Assembly: GCF_023718305.1 (NCBI RefSeq)
Contig: NZ_QEYO01000003.1
Span: 62,001-126,000 of the forward strand
Direction of reading: 5' to 3'
From: Gramella sp. AN32
GTDB lineage: Bacteria; Bacteroidota; Bacteroidia; Flavobacteriales; Flavobacteriaceae
DNA: 64,000 bases
Every line of letters starts with the position of its first letter. The stretch's first letter is position 1. Positions 44,076-54,705 of the stretch are shown here, piece after piece. Position numbers and translations under genes: made by a program. The notes under the pieces are model-generated. The model made no database searches. It had not been told where the DNA came from and worked only from the letters and a program-made list of their open reading frames with translations.

Positions 44076-44600
44076 TTATTTTTCAATTAAATTAATTTCA
44101 GCTGCACCTGTATCATATAGAAAATTTGTAAGATCATTCACATCATGGTGTGAAGCATCTATTTCTACAAGGAACATATCATCTGTAGTCCTCAAATCGG
44201 GATTTTCAGCTTTCTTAAACGGCCATAATTTACTTCTCATATAGAACGTGATCACCATTAAGTGAGCAGCGAAAAATACCGTTAATTCAAACATGATGGG
44301 CACGAATGCCGGCATGTTCTGGATATAACTAAAACTTGGCTTACCCCCAATATCCTGTGGCCAGTCTTCGATCATTATAAAATTCATCATGGCCACCGCA
44401 ACACCAAGGCCAACAATTCCATACATAAAGGATGCAATGGCTATTCTGGTCGTTGCAAGCCCCATTGCTTTATCGAGCCCGTGAACCGGAAAAGGTGTAT
44501 AAATTTCACCAATATGATATCTCCCTTCGCGAATTTGCTTTACTGCCTGCAGAAGCAAATCATCGTCATTGTAAAGAGCGTGTATTACTTTAGATGCCAT
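44076..44600 (-). CDS. actD: Alternative complex III subunit ActD (DUF3341)
   Basis: A 174-residue protein with a cytoplasmic N-terminal part (ALYNDDDLLLQAVKQIREG, then PFPVHGLDKAMGL) and two membrane helices (about 55-80 and 100-125). This is the DUF3341 family. ActD anchors the complex from the cytoplasmic side. It starts 5 bp after actC ends and is followed by actE at 3 bp. Confidence 0.93.
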   Translation of the reverse strand: MASKVIHALYNDDDLLLQAVKQIREGRYHIGEIYTPFPVHGLDKAMGLATTRIAIASFMYGIVGLGVAVAMMNFIMIEDWPQDIGGKPSFSYIQNMPAFVPIMFELTVFFAAHLMVITFYMRSKLWPFKKAENPDLRTTDDMFLVEIDASHHDVNDLTNFLYDTGAAEINLIEK

Positions 44601-44605
44601 GCCGA

Positions 44606-46420
44606 TTATTTATTTTTTAGTTTGTTTGCCTGAGCTACCCATCCTTCTCTATTTTCCTGAATAGGGAAGTTTTCGATAACTTCATCCAGCAATTCAAAAT
44701 CAGGTTCTGTTAATTTACTAATCTGGTCGAACAGATAGATACCAACCTGATGGAAATGCTGTTGTAATAATGGCCCTACATTCTTCAGTCTGGTTAGATC
44801 ATCTGCATCCTGAAGCTTAGGATCATATGTGCCAATTCTACCTAACATTTCATCAACACGATCTTTCTGAACTTCAGATATCACCATAGAATCCATATTC
44901 ACGGTATCCTCATGGATATGATCTGTCTCTGTTGTTGGGTCATTATCAGTCCCGCTAAGATGCGTATGGATCCCTTCAGCATCATTTTGAGCAGGATTTC
45001 TGCCTACAGCCTGCGGATCATAATGCTTCACATCATCACCGTGTTTTTCACGTAATCTCTTATATTTTTCTCCGGAAGCCTTCAGGATCGTTTTAACTTC
45101 TGCCTGTGCAATTACCGGGAAAGTACGTGCATACAATAAGAAAAGGACAAAGAAGAATCCAATAGTCCCAATAAAAATTCCAATATCTACAAAGGTTGGA
45201 GAGAACATCGTCCATGAAGACGGAAGGTAATCACGGTGCAACGAAGTCACAATAATTACGAAACGCTCAAACCACATTCCAATATTCACCACAATGGAGA
45301 TAAAGAAGGAGAACATAATACTGGTCCTAAGTTTTTTGAACCACATTAGCTGTGGAGAAAACACATTACAAGTCATCATACTCCAATAAGCCCACCAATA
45401 AGGGCCGGTCGCCCGGTTAAGGAATGCGTACTGTTCGTATTCCACCCCGGAATACCAAGCGATAACCAACTCAGTAATATAGGCAGTCCCCACGATAGAA
45501 CCCGTAATCATAATTACGATGTTCATCAATTCAATATGTTGAATGGTAATATAATCTTCAAGATTAGACACTTTTCTCATAATAATCAAAAGTGTGTTCA
45601 CCATGGCAAATCCGGAAAAGATGGCTCCCGCAACGAAATAAGGCGGGAAAATCGTGGTATGCCATCCCGGGATCACCGCAGTAGCAAAGTCAAAAGATAC
45701 AATGGTGTGTACCGAAAGTACCAGGGGAGTCGCCAAACCTGCAAGCACCAAAGAAACTTCTTCAAAACGTTGCCAGTCTTTTGCCCTACCACTCCATCCA
45801 AAAGAAAGAATGCTGTATACTCTTTTTGTAAAAGGTGTTACCGCCCGGTCACGAATCATCGCAAAATCAGGAAGTAATCCCGTCCACCAGAAAACTAAGG
45901 ATACCGAAAGATAGGTAGAGATCGCAAATACATCCCAAAGTAATGGGGAGTTAAAGTTCACCCAAAGAGAACCAAATTGGTTAGGAATTGGCAACACCCA
46001 ATAAGCCAGCCAGGGCCGCCCCATGTGGATCAACGGGAAAAGACCTGCCTGCATTACCGAGAAAATGGTCATTGCTTCTGCAGACCGGTTAATTGCCATC
46101 CTCCATTTTTGACGGAAAAGTAAAAGTACCGCGGAAATAAGTGTACCCGCATGACCAATACCTACCCACCAAACAAAGTTGGTAATATCCCAGGCCCAAC
46201 CCACGGTCTTGTTTAATCCCCAGGTTCCAATACCTGTTGATATTGTATAAACTATACAGCCTACACCCCAAAGAAAGGCAATAAGGGCGATAGAGAAAAC
46301 TATCCACCAGGATTTGTTAGCCCTTCCTTCTACCGGGGCAGCAACATCTACCGATACATCATGGTAGGTCTTATCGCCGGTAACTAAAGGCTTTCGTATA
46401 GGTGCTTCGTAATGAGACAT
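44606..46420 (-). CDS. actC: Alternative complex III subunit ActC (NrfD-like) with C-terminal helix-hairpin-helix-like domain
   Basis: A 604-residue protein. Residues about 35-450 are the ten-helix NrfD-type quinol-binding membrane part (WVGIGHAGTLISAVLLLFR, IHMGRPW, SVDLD-like VHTIVSFDFA region). The C-terminal 150 residues are soluble. The last 65 (DDLTRLKNVGPLLQQHFHQV, then GIYLFDQISKL and WVAQANKLK) resemble the helix-hairpin-helix module of ribosomal S13/flap-endonuclease-like small proteins. That module is not needed for quinol chemistry. ActC oxidises menaquinol with ActB. It lies 36 bp after actB. Confidence 0.92.
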   Translation of the reverse strand: MSHYEAPIRKPLVTGDKTYHDVSVDVAAPVEGRANKSWWIVFSIALIAFLWGVGCIVYTISTGIGTWGLNKTVGWAWDITNFVWWVGIGHAGTLISAVLLLFRQKWRMAINRSAEAMTIFSVMQAGLFPLIHMGRPWLAYWVLPIPNQFGSLWVNFNSPLLWDVFAISTYLSVSLVFWWTGLLPDFAMIRDRAVTPFTKRVYSILSFGWSGRAKDWQRFEEVSLVLAGLATPLVLSVHTIVSFDFATAVIPGWHTTIFPPYFVAGAIFSGFAMVNTLLIIMRKVSNLEDYITIQHIELMNIVIMITGSIVGTAYITELVIAWYSGVEYEQYAFLNRATGPYWWAYWSMMTCNVFSPQLMWFKKLRTSIMFSFFISIVVNIGMWFERFVIIVTSLHRDYLPSSWTMFSPTFVDIGIFIGTIGFFFVLFLLYARTFPVIAQAEVKTILKASGEKYKRLREKHGDDVKHYDPQAVGRNPAQNDAEGIHTHLSGTDNDPTTETDHIHEDTVNMDSMVISEVQKDRVDEMLGRIGTYDPKLQDADDLTRLKNVGPLLQQHFHQVGIYLFDQISKLTEPDFELLDEVIENFPIQENREGWVAQANKLKNK

Positions 46421-46456
46421 ATCCTTATCTAATTGGTTCTTAGTTATTCGTTATTA

Positions 46457-49400
46457 TTAAGCTTCAGTTGTATTTCTAACCTTGGTCTGGTACATTACAT
46501 TTGGTTTAGTACCTACAGATTCAAGTAGATGATACATCCTGTCATCATTTTTCTTTTCTATAATTTTAGCTCCTTCAAGATTTACATCTCCAAAAACCAT
46601 CGCTCCTTTATCACATGCAGCTGAACATGCCGTATGGAATTCACCATCTTTAATTGCTCTTCCCTCCCGTTTGGCATCAAGAATCGTTTTTTGTGTTATT
46701 TGAATACACATAGAACATTTCTCCATAACCCCTCTGGAACGCACAGTAACATCTGGATTCAACACCATTCTTCCAAGGTCGTTGTTCATATGATAATCAA
46801 ACTCCTCATTTTGAACATAACTGAACCAGTTGAATCTACGTACTTTATAAGGACAGTTGTTGGCACAATATCTTGTACCCACACATCTGTTATAAATCAT
46901 CTGGTTTTGACCCTGGCGACCGTGTGAAGTTGCCGCTACCGGGCAAACAGTTTCACATGGTGCATGGTTACAATGCTGACACATTACCGGCTGAAAGATC
47001 ACCTGAGGATTATCAGCGGCTTCTTCTAATTCCCCGAATTCGGACAGCGAGCTTCCAAGGCCACTAATGTCTTCTTTTTTCTCACGATCTTCAGTAAAGC
47101 TTTCTTCAGAAGAGTAATATCTGTCAATACGCAACCAGTGCATATCTCTGGATCTCCTAACCTCGGTTTTCCCAACAACAGGCACATTATTTTCAGCATG
47201 ACATGCAATCACGCAGGCACCACAACCGGTACAGGCATTAAGGTCGATACTCAAATTAAAATGTGGCCCGGTAGTCCTGTCAAAACTTTCCCAGATATCA
47301 ACCTCTGGAGACGTAACCGCAATTTCCTGGTGATCCATGGAAACTTCAGGTACTTTGTTCCAAATATGGACATCCTTAGTATTGAAAACCTCAAGGCTTG
47401 TTTCCTTAATGATATCACCCCTACCCATTAGGGTATTATGTAACTGAACACAGGCAAATTCATGAACCCCTGCAGCTTTTTCAATTTTTACTTTTTGAAC
47501 AGATTTAAAATCCTGATAAAGTGGATAAGCATTTACCCCGGTTTGCATTTCAGCCTGGACTCCGGCCTTTCTACCATATCCGAGCGCTAAACCTACAGAA
47601 CCTTTGGCCTGTCCCGGCTGAATGATTACCGGAATGTTTTTCACGATATGGTCACCAACCTTTACATCTACATGACTCCCATTTAAACCTCCATTGGCCA
47701 CATTCTCATTCATTACATCAAGATCTTCAGCATCTGCTTTAGACATCATAATGTAATTATCCCAGGATGCCCGGGTAATGGGATCTGGCATTTCCTGCAA
47801 CCATGGGTTATTAGCCTGCTGGCCATCACCTATAGCCGTACTGGAATATAACGTAAGTTCATACCCTTCACCCTCCAGTTCCATTGCGATTTTTGAAGAG
47901 CTTCCGGAATTGCTTGCAGAAGTAGCCGAAACCGGCGAAGTGCCTTCAAAAACACCATCCTGAACTGCATGGTTCCAGTCTTTTCCACCAAAACCTGCTC
48001 CCCAGGTCTCTTTAATATATTCGTAATACGAAGTATTGTTATCTGCCCATTTTAATAAACTATCCTGAATTTGACGCGTATCAAATAAAGGTTTTATGGT
48101 AGGCTGCATGATACTGAAAGTGTTCTCGCTAAACTGAACATCTCCCCAGCTCTCCAGAAAATGCGGAGCAGCAGCAACATACTTACAAAGTTTTGAAGTT
48201 TCATCGGTTCTTACCGCAAAGTCTATAACCGTTCCTACCTTTCTCATTCCTTCCACAAATTCCTTTGAATTGGGAACGGTATGCACAGGGTTTAGCCCTG
48301 CAATAAGTAGTGCTCCCACACTACCATTATTCATATCTTCAATTAATTGGGCAACCGCTGAAGAATCACCCTGACGAATCATCCTGGCATTGGTTGTATC
48401 TATTACCTGGCTACCAATTCTTTCATTTACTTCCAAAGCCATCTTTTGTGCTTCTTCATCTGGAAGACCACAAACCAACACTCCTTTAGAACCCGCTTGT
48501 CTTAACTGGCGTGCTGCTTTTACCACAGCATCATCAATTTTTGAATCTAACTCACTGGTAGAAGAACCCCCGGAAGAATATCCCGCTAAAGCTTTTAGAA
48601 TCGCCAATTGCTGTGAAGGAGTAGCCGGAAATCTCTTATCGGCATTCGCCCCGGAAAGCGTCATATTTGCTTCAAACTGGATATGACGTGACATTTTACC
48701 ATTCTTCGGAATTCGGGTTTTGGCATATCCTGCATCAAAACCTCCACCCTGCCAGTCACCAAGAAAATCGGCGCCAACCCCAACGATCATTTCAGCTTTT
48801 GAAAAATCGTAATTTGGCAATGCCCTTCTTCCGTATTTAGACTGAAAAGCATTTAAAGCAGCATCTTCAGAAATACTATCATAAACTATATGACGGGCAT
48901 TTCCATATTTTGAAGAAAACTCCTGGATTAATTTTGTAGTTGAAGGGCTCGCAAATGTTTGGGTAAGAAGTACAATTTCACCTTCAGCACTATCTAACTT
49001 TCCGGCAACTTCACGGTCAAATTCTTCCCAGGAAACATTCCTTCCTTCAATCATAGGGCGCTTTACCCTTTTTGTATCATATAAAGACAATACCGATGCA
49101 TGAACACGGGCATTAACCCCACCTTTAAAGGTAGACATATCATTATTTTCGATCTTAATAGGTCGGCCTTCGCGGGTCTTTACCAAAACACTGGCAAAGT
49201 CGAATCCATCGGCAATCGTAGATGCGTAATAATTGGCAATTCCCGGCACTATCCTTTCCGGCTGAACAACGTAAGGAATAGATTTGACCACAGGACCTTC
49301 ACAGGCTGCTAATGTAGCTGCGGCAGTACTAAAACCAACATATTTAAGAAAATCCCTTCTGGAAGTACTGGAACTTTCCAGAGATGCTTTATCTCCAAGA

Positions 49401-49510
49401 AAATCCTCCACGGGAATTTCTTCAGCAAATTCTTTTTGTTGTAGCGTCTCAACAACAGAGCTATCGTTTAGCTCTTCAACACTTTTCCAGTATTTCTTGT
49501 TTGATGACAT
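46457..49510 (-). CDS. actB: Alternative complex III subunit ActB (molybdopterin-like and Fe-S protein)
   Basis: A 1017-residue protein with a variant Tat signal: the twin arginine is at 51-52 (SRRDFLKYVGFSTAAATLA) after a long leader, and Cys70 (LAAC) may be lipidated. The large middle part resembles molybdopterin oxidoreductases, though in ActB this domain is known to lack cofactor. The C-terminal third has four cysteine clusters for iron-sulphur centres: CTGCGACVIACHAEN, CQHCNHAPCETVCPVAA, CVGTRYCANNCPY and CSMCIQITQK. It passes electrons from quinol to the haem subunits. It lies 48 bp after actA. Confidence 0.94.
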   Translation of the reverse strand: MSSNKKYWKSVEELNDSSVVETLQQKEFAEEIPVEDFLGDKASLESSSTSRRDFLKYVGFSTAAATLAACEGPVVKSIPYVVQPERIVPGIANYYASTIADGFDFASVLVKTREGRPIKIENNDMSTFKGGVNARVHASVLSLYDTKRVKRPMIEGRNVSWEEFDREVAGKLDSAEGEIVLLTQTFASPSTTKLIQEFSSKYGNARHIVYDSISEDAALNAFQSKYGRRALPNYDFSKAEMIVGVGADFLGDWQGGGFDAGYAKTRIPKNGKMSRHIQFEANMTLSGANADKRFPATPSQQLAILKALAGYSSGGSSTSELDSKIDDAVVKAARQLRQAGSKGVLVCGLPDEEAQKMALEVNERIGSQVIDTTNARMIRQGDSSAVAQLIEDMNNGSVGALLIAGLNPVHTVPNSKEFVEGMRKVGTVIDFAVRTDETSKLCKYVAAAPHFLESWGDVQFSENTFSIMQPTIKPLFDTRQIQDSLLKWADNNTSYYEYIKETWGAGFGGKDWNHAVQDGVFEGTSPVSATSASNSGSSSKIAMELEGEGYELTLYSSTAIGDGQQANNPWLQEMPDPITRASWDNYIMMSKADAEDLDVMNENVANGGLNGSHVDVKVGDHIVKNIPVIIQPGQAKGSVGLALGYGRKAGVQAEMQTGVNAYPLYQDFKSVQKVKIEKAAGVHEFACVQLHNTLMGRGDIIKETSLEVFNTKDVHIWNKVPEVSMDHQEIAVTSPEVDIWESFDRTTGPHFNLSIDLNACTGCGACVIACHAENNVPVVGKTEVRRSRDMHWLRIDRYYSSEESFTEDREKKEDISGLGSSLSEFGELEEAADNPQVIFQPVMCQHCNHAPCETVCPVAATSHGRQGQNQMIYNRCVGTRYCANNCPYKVRRFNWFSYVQNEEFDYHMNNDLGRMVLNPDVTVRSRGVMEKCSMCIQITQKTILDAKREGRAIKDGEFHTACSAACDKGAMVFGDVNLEGAKIIEKKNDDRMYHLLESVGTKPNVMYQTKVRNTTEA

Positions 49511-49558
49511 ATTATATCTAGATATTAGCTTCTTAAATTATTCTGAAAAATCAGCAAA

Positions 49559-50926
49559 TTAGTAGTGGCATTTACCACATTCCAATCCACCCATTTGAGC
49601 GGCGGTAAGTTCTTCCACGCCATATTTCTTAGACAATTCTTCGTGGATCTTTTCGTAATATTCATTACCCTCAATCCTTATATTCGTTTCCCGGTGACAA
49701 TTAATACACCATCCCATGGTTAACGGGGCGTTTTGATAAACAACCTCCATTTCCTCAATAGGGCCGTGGCATTCCTGACACTGGATCCCGGCAACACTTA
49801 CGTGTTGTGAGTGGTTGAAATAGGCAAAATCTGGAAGATTATGGATCCGAACCCACTTCACCGGTTTTTCTTCTCCGGAATAGGTTCTACTGGCAGGGTC
49901 CCAACCTGTGGCATTATATAATTTCGCAATTTCCTTATCGTAAAATTCTTTTGAGTAATCTTCCGTTGCTGTTTCAGGGGCCACTTCAGCAATTGCTTTA
50001 TGACAGTTCATACAAACATTTAAAGACGGAATTCCGGAAGTTTTTGAAGTCCTTGCCGAGGAGTGGCAGTATTTACATTCAATTTCATTATCCCCTGCAT
50101 GAATCCTGTGAGAATAATGAATGGGCTGTATGGGTTGATATCCTTTATCCACACCAACCTGCATCGTCCATCCGTAGGCAAAATACCCCACGGCCAGCAA
50201 TACAAATATTGAACTGGTTAAAACAAGGAATTGGTTTTCTACAAATGATTTGTACAGAGGCTTTCTTTTTGGCTTTTCCGGAATTACAATACCAGAAGCA
50301 CTGGCAAAATTCCTAAGTGTCTTGTTAACCAGAAATAACACCAATAAAAGAAGGACCAATACAAAGATTAGAATTCCCAAAATTATATTCATGGAAACCC
50401 CGCCACCGGCGCCACTACCTTCTCCTATCCCACTACCAGCAACTGCTGTAGGTGCTTGAGGTTTTGGCTGTTCTACATAAGCAAGAATATTATCAATATC
50501 CGATTCAGATAACTGAGGAAATGCCGGCATTGCCGTTTGGTTCCATTCTGCATACACAGCTTTCGCTTCCGCATCACCAGATGCAATAAGTTCTGCCGAA
50601 TTATGAATCCACTTGTAAATCCAGTCATTATCATGTCTTTCAGTAATCCCATTTAATGCGGGCCCAACTGAGTTAGAGTATGGTTTATGGCAGGACGCAC
50701 AAAGCGTGTTGAATAATTCCTTACCTGCAGTCGCATCCCCTGCCCCAACCTGAGCTGTACTTGCCGTAGAAGCATCTGCGGCGGCAGCCTGATTTTCCAT
50801 CGCCTGCGATGTAGAATCCTGCTGAGGTGTATCCTGAGAAAAACAAAGGAAAGTGAATGAGAATAAGAAAGCTACGCTTAAAAGTTGTTGTCGCGAAGTT
50901 GATTGGCGCAAAATCACCTTTTTCAT
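49559..50926 (-). CDS. actA: Alternative complex III subunit ActA (multihaem cytochrome c)
   Basis: A 455-residue protein with a signal segment (about 12-30), a monohaem cytochrome domain (CASCH at 76-80), a glycine-rich linker with a membrane helix (about 180-200), another helix (about 235-255) and a C-terminal multihaem region. Six CxxCH sites are seen in all: CASCH, CKYCH, CMNCH, CQECH, CINCH and CGKCH. ActA proteins are usually pentahaem, so the N-terminal haem domain is an added module here. It is the first gene of the respiratory operon and has a -7 box about 95 bp upstream. Confidence 0.93.
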   Translation of the reverse strand: MKKVILRQSTSRQQLLSVAFLFSFTFLCFSQDTPQQDSTSQAMENQAAAADASTASTAQVGAGDATAGKELFNTLCASCHKPYSNSVGPALNGITERHDNDWIYKWIHNSAELIASGDAEAKAVYAEWNQTAMPAFPQLSESDIDNILAYVEQPKPQAPTAVAGSGIGEGSGAGGGVSMNIILGILIFVLVLLLLVLFLVNKTLRNFASASGIVIPEKPKRKPLYKSFVENQFLVLTSSIFVLLAVGYFAYGWTMQVGVDKGYQPIQPIHYSHRIHAGDNEIECKYCHSSARTSKTSGIPSLNVCMNCHKAIAEVAPETATEDYSKEFYDKEIAKLYNATGWDPASRTYSGEEKPVKWVRIHNLPDFAYFNHSQHVSVAGIQCQECHGPIEEMEVVYQNAPLTMGWCINCHRETNIRIEGNEYYEKIHEELSKKYGVEELTAAQMGGLECGKCHY

Positions 50927-51020
50927 ATTATAAGTTCGATTAACGTCTAAACTTTGGTACGGTTTTTACACTCAATAAATTAGGGTGAAAAACCTAAAAA
51001 AGTACCGTTAAATTCCGGCA

Positions 51021-51028
51021 CAAAAGTA
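51021..51028 (-). promoter_or_regulatory. -7 promoter box of the act-cta operon
   Basis: TACTTTTG on the minus strand matches TAnnTTTG and lies 95 bp before the actA ATG, leaving a leader of about 90 bases. No clear -33 TTTG is seen. Confidence 0.5.
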
Positions 51029-51126
51029 ATACTTATAGACGATTCTAGGAATGTTAGATAAGTGTTAACAGCTAATTTATATTTGTTCTAAATAATAAAT
51101 TAAGTCCTGTTTAAGTTATTAAGTTT

Positions 51127-51134
51127 TACTTTTG
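51127..51134 (+). promoter_or_regulatory. -7 promoter box of the SPOR gene
   Basis: TACTTTTG, the same octamer as the divergent act box, lies 18 bp before the SPOR gene ATG. Confidence 0.5.
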
Positions 51135-51151
51135 TCATTAAATACACAAAT

Positions 51152-51541
51152 ATGAAGATGAAAAACCCCATTTATAGCCTGATTATTATCTTAGGAATGA
51201 TCCTATTTAACACGAATTCACAAGCCCAGGAGGGAACTGTTCATATTCAACAAGATTCCAGAATCGAGAAGCTGATGGAAGTAAAAAAAGGCTTAAATGA
51301 AGGTAATAAAATTGGTGACCGCTACGTGATCCAGTTATATTATGGCGATAATGGGGAAGCAAATAATGTGATTCAGAAATACAGAAGTTTATACGAGTAT
51401 TCTTCTGAAATCACCTACGAAGCTCCAAATTATAAAGTTTGGGTGGGTAAATTTAGAAGCAGGCTGGAAGCCGATAGGGCTTTATTGAAAATAAAAGAAA
51501 ATTTTCCTGCAGCGTTTATCCCGAAGCCGCAGAGACGATAA
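51152..51541 (+). CDS. Secreted SPOR-domain protein
   Basis: A 129-residue protein with a signal peptide ending NSQAQ (about residue 25). The SPOR domain (about 58-125) has GDRYVIQLYYGDNGEANNVI, APNYKVWVGKFRSRLEADRA and a final FIPKPQ. SPOR domains bind denuded septal peptidoglycan or serve as periplasmic scaffolds. ATG at 51152 or two codons later could be the start. It is divergent from the act operon and convergent with infB. Confidence 0.82.
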   Translation: MKMKNPIYSLIIILGMILFNTNSQAQEGTVHIQQDSRIEKLMEVKKGLNEGNKIGDRYVIQLYYGDNGEANNVIQKYRSLYEYSSEITYEAPNYKVWVGKFRSRLEADRALLKIKENFPAAFIPKPQRR

Positions 51542-51850
51542 TAATTAATGTAAAAGGTATAATGGATGGCTTTGAAATGTTTTGAAAGCTGAAGTCAAAT
51601 TTATCACCTCTTAAATCTCGTGCTATAAATTTAAAAACTTTGTAGGGCAATCTAAAGTTCGTTAAGAAAAAACCCCACAGGTTTTTATTCCAGATTTTCC
51701 ATTATTTTACCGTATTTCTTACCTCAACTTCGCGAAAGGTTTTGTGCTGTGCGAAAATTGCAACTTCGCACTACTTAATACTTAGATGCGGTAAATTACT
51801 CCTGTCCCGCGCAAAAGCTTAGAAGAACGATCTAAATCTCTTTATAAAAA
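51542..51850. other. Gene-free stretch after the SPOR gene
   Basis: About 310 bp with no supported gene. It contains AACCCCACAGGTTTTT (about 51670-51685), half of the hairpin repeat found complete at 51851-51883, and CTTCGCGAAAGG/AACTTCGCAC short repeats. Otherwise nothing recognisable is seen. Confidence 0.5.
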
Positions 51851-51883
51851 AAACCTCACAGGTTTTAAAAACCTGTGAGGTTT
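51851..51883 (-). terminator. Terminator of rimP-nusA-infB
   Basis: AAACCTCACAGGTTT and AAACCTGTGAGGTTT pair as a perfect 15-bp stem with a tiny loop, 18 bp after the infB stop, with A and T runs on both sides. The sequence belongs to a common flavobacterial intergenic hairpin type. Confidence 0.85.
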
Positions 51884-51901
51884 GTTCTTATATAATTCCT
51901 C

Positions 51902-54652
51902 TTATTTAAGCTTTTTCTTCACTTCTACTTCACGGAATGTTTCCACTACATCGCCTTCTTTTATGTCGTTGTAGTTTTTGACCTGAAGCCCACAATCGTA
52001 ACCTTTTGCAACTTCTTTCACATCGTCTTTAAAACGTTTTAAAGAAGAAAGTTCACCAGTGTAAACAACCACGCCATCACGTATCAATCTTACGCCAGCC
52101 GTTCGATAAATTTTTCCTGAAGTCACCATACAACCTGCAATCGTACCAATTTTCGATATCTTGAAAGTTTCCCTGATCTCTGCGGTACCGGTAATCTCTT
52201 CCTTCAATTCCGGAGAGAGCATACCTTCCATGGCATCTTTCAGATCGTTGATCGCATCATAAATAATAGAATAAGTCCTGATGTCGATTTCTTCCTTATC
52301 AGCAACCTGTCTGGCATTTCCAGCCGGACGAACGTTAAAGCCAATAATTACCGCATCTGAAGCTGATGCTAGCAATACATCACTTTCAGTAATTGCCCCA
52401 ACTCCTTTATGAATAATATTTACCTGAATCTCTTCCGTAGAAAGTTTCTGGAAACTATCTGTAAGCGCTTCCACAGAACCATCAACATCCCCTTTCAGGA
52501 TAATATTCAATTCTTTGAAATCTCCAAGCGCGATACGTCTTCCAATTTCATCTAGGGTAATATGACGCTGAGTTCTAACATTCTGCTCACGTTGCAACTG
52601 CGTTCTTCTGGCAGCGATATCTTTCGCTTCACGCTCATCTTCCATGACCTTAAACGTATCACCAGCCTGTGGTGCTCCATCTAAACCTAGAATTGAAACC
52701 GGCGTTGAAGGACCTGCGGCCTTTACCTCGTGACCACGTTCATCATGCATTGCTTTAACCTTACCACTATTTCTACCGGCAAGTACATAATCCCCAATCT
52801 TCAAGGTTCCTGCCTGAACAAGAATGGTGGCAATATATCCACGGCCTTTATCAAGGAATGCTTCAACTACTGTACCTTTGGAAAGCTTATCCGGATTAGC
52901 CTGTAATTCAAGTATCTCTGCTTCCAGTAAAACTTTTTCAAGCAACTCCTTAACTCCGCTTCCTGTTTTAGCAGAAATATCATGGGACTGGATCTTTCCA
53001 CCCCAATCTTCTACCAACAGGTTCATTTGAGCTAATTTTTCTTTTATCTTTTCAGGATTTGCTGTTGGCAAATCAGATTTGTTGATGGCAAAAACGATAG
53101 GGACTCCTGCCGCCTGGGCGTGAGAGATCGCTTCTTTTGTTTGAGGCATCACATCATCATCTGCCGCGATCACAATAATCGCAATATCTGTAACCTGTGC
53201 ACCACGAGCACGCATTGCCGTAAAGGCTTCGTGACCCGGTGTATCCAGGAAGGTCATTTTCTGTCCGCCTTCCAGCTGCACACTGTAAGCACCAATATGC
53301 TGGGTAATCCCACCACTTTCACCTGCAATTACATTTTCCTGACGGATGTAATCCAGGAGGGAAGTTTTACCATGATCTACGTGACCCATTACTGTAACGA
53401 TAGGGGCACGATCTTGTAGTTTAGTTGGATCTTCTTCAACCTCATCAACTGTTTCCTCAACATCTGCAGTGGTAAATTCAACTTCATAACCAAATTCCTC
53501 GGCAACAATACTTAAGGTTTCAGCATCCAGACGCTGGTTCATGGTTACCATCATTCCCAGTGACATACACGCAGAAATAATTTTGGTTACCTGAACATCC
53601 ATCATGGTTGCAACCTCACTTACGGTTACAAACTCGGTTACTTTTAAGATCTTATCTTCAGATTCCTGTTGCGCAAGATCATCAGCTGAACGCTGTTTGT
53701 GTTCATCACGCTTCTGTCTTCTGTATTTAGCACCTTTACCCTTACTGGATTTCCCCTGAAGTTTTTCCAGGGTTTCCCTCACCTGTTTTTGTACTTCTTC
53801 TTCGGTAGGCTCTTCTTTGGTAAGTGGCTTGGTCCTCTTGCGTGTTCCAATACCCTTTCTTCCAGCAGTTGAAGGAGCGTTCCCCCCTTTTACATCTTTA
53901 CTAATGCGACGACGGCGCTTTTTACGCTTATCGACTTTCTCATCAGGTTTTTTCTCTTCTTTTTTCTTTTCCGGTTTTTTAAATTGAGTGAGGTCAATTT
54001 TTTTACCGGTAAAATTAGGACCATCCAATTTCTTGTATTTGGTCTCTATGATATTGTTTTCTTCTTTCTCGTCTTCAGCAACAGGAGCAGCATCTGCACC
54101 TACTTTTTTAACCGGTTCTTCAGCCTGGGGGGCTTCTTCAGGTTGCTTTTCAGCATCAACTTTTTTAGCCTCAACTTTTTCCGGTTCAACTTCCTCTTTT
54201 ACAGGAGCCTCTACCTTCAGAGGATCTTCTTTTGGGGCTTCTTCAGTCTTCTTGACTTCCGCTTTCTTTTCTTCAACAGGTTTTTCAGCAGGTTTTTTAT
54301 CCAAATCGATTTTCCCAACCGGCTTTAAACCTTCCAGTTTTGTTCTGGTGGAAATTTCTTTATCCCTCTTTTCCTTTTTCTCATCTTCAGCTTTACGCTT
54401 ATCTTCAATCTCTTTGCGCAATTCCTCCTTCTCCTTCTTCCTCTCTTCACCAACTTCTTTCGAAGCTACTTTTTTACTCTTATCAGTTTGGAATTGGTCA
54501 GAAAGCACCCCATAGATTTCTCCTGAGATTTTTGTTGTAGGTCGTGCGTCAATATCATAGCCTTTCTCATTAAGAAAGTCTACGGCCCTGTCCAGGGAGA
54601 TATTAAACTCACGTAGCACCTTATTTAATCGCATTGTTTTTGCTTCTGCCAT
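51902..54652 (-). CDS. infB: Translation initiation factor IF-2
   Basis: A 916-residue GTPase. The N terminus (1-60) is the IF2_N helix domain ([20 protein letters not shown]), then a very long Lys/Glu/Pro-rich linker (about 70-330), then the second N-terminal module, the G domain ([16 protein letters not shown] near 420, [14 protein letters not shown]) and domains II to IV. IF-2 places initiator tRNA on the 30S subunit and promotes subunit joining. It is the last gene of rimP-nusA-infB. Confidence 0.97.
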   Translation of the reverse strand: MAEAKTMRLNKVLREFNISLDRAVDFLNEKGYDIDARPTTKISGEIYGVLSDQFQTDKSKKVASKEVGEERKKEKEELRKEIEDKRKAEDEKKEKRDKEISTRTKLEGLKPVGKIDLDKKPAEKPVEEKKAEVKKTEEAPKEDPLKVEAPVKEEVEPEKVEAKKVDAEKQPEEAPQAEEPVKKVGADAAPVAEDEKEENNIIETKYKKLDGPNFTGKKIDLTQFKKPEKKKEEKKPDEKVDKRKKRRRRISKDVKGGNAPSTAGRKGIGTRKRTKPLTKEEPTEEEVQKQVRETLEKLQGKSSKGKGAKYRRQKRDEHKQRSADDLAQQESEDKILKVTEFVTVSEVATMMDVQVTKIISACMSLGMMVTMNQRLDAETLSIVAEEFGYEVEFTTADVEETVDEVEEDPTKLQDRAPIVTVMGHVDHGKTSLLDYIRQENVIAGESGGITQHIGAYSVQLEGGQKMTFLDTPGHEAFTAMRARGAQVTDIAIIVIAADDDVMPQTKEAISHAQAAGVPIVFAINKSDLPTANPEKIKEKLAQMNLLVEDWGGKIQSHDISAKTGSGVKELLEKVLLEAEILELQANPDKLSKGTVVEAFLDKGRGYIATILVQAGTLKIGDYVLAGRNSGKVKAMHDERGHEVKAAGPSTPVSILGLDGAPQAGDTFKVMEDEREAKDIAARRTQLQREQNVRTQRHITLDEIGRRIALGDFKELNIILKGDVDGSVEALTDSFQKLSTEEIQVNIIHKGVGAITESDVLLASASDAVIIGFNVRPAGNARQVADKEEIDIRTYSIIYDAINDLKDAMEGMLSPELKEEITGTAEIRETFKISKIGTIAGCMVTSGKIYRTAGVRLIRDGVVVYTGELSSLKRFKDDVKEVAKGYDCGLQVKNYNDIKEGDVVETFREVEVKKKLK

Positions 54653-54705
54653 AAATTGCCCTCTAAATTAACCTCTTTATTGTATTCTAACTATTAAAAA
54701 TCTAA

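Noticed and set aside
53988..54515. 175-codon plus-strand frame rich in serine and phenylalanine
   Set aside because: It is the antisense of the Lys/Glu-rich linker of IF-2; the composition follows from that.
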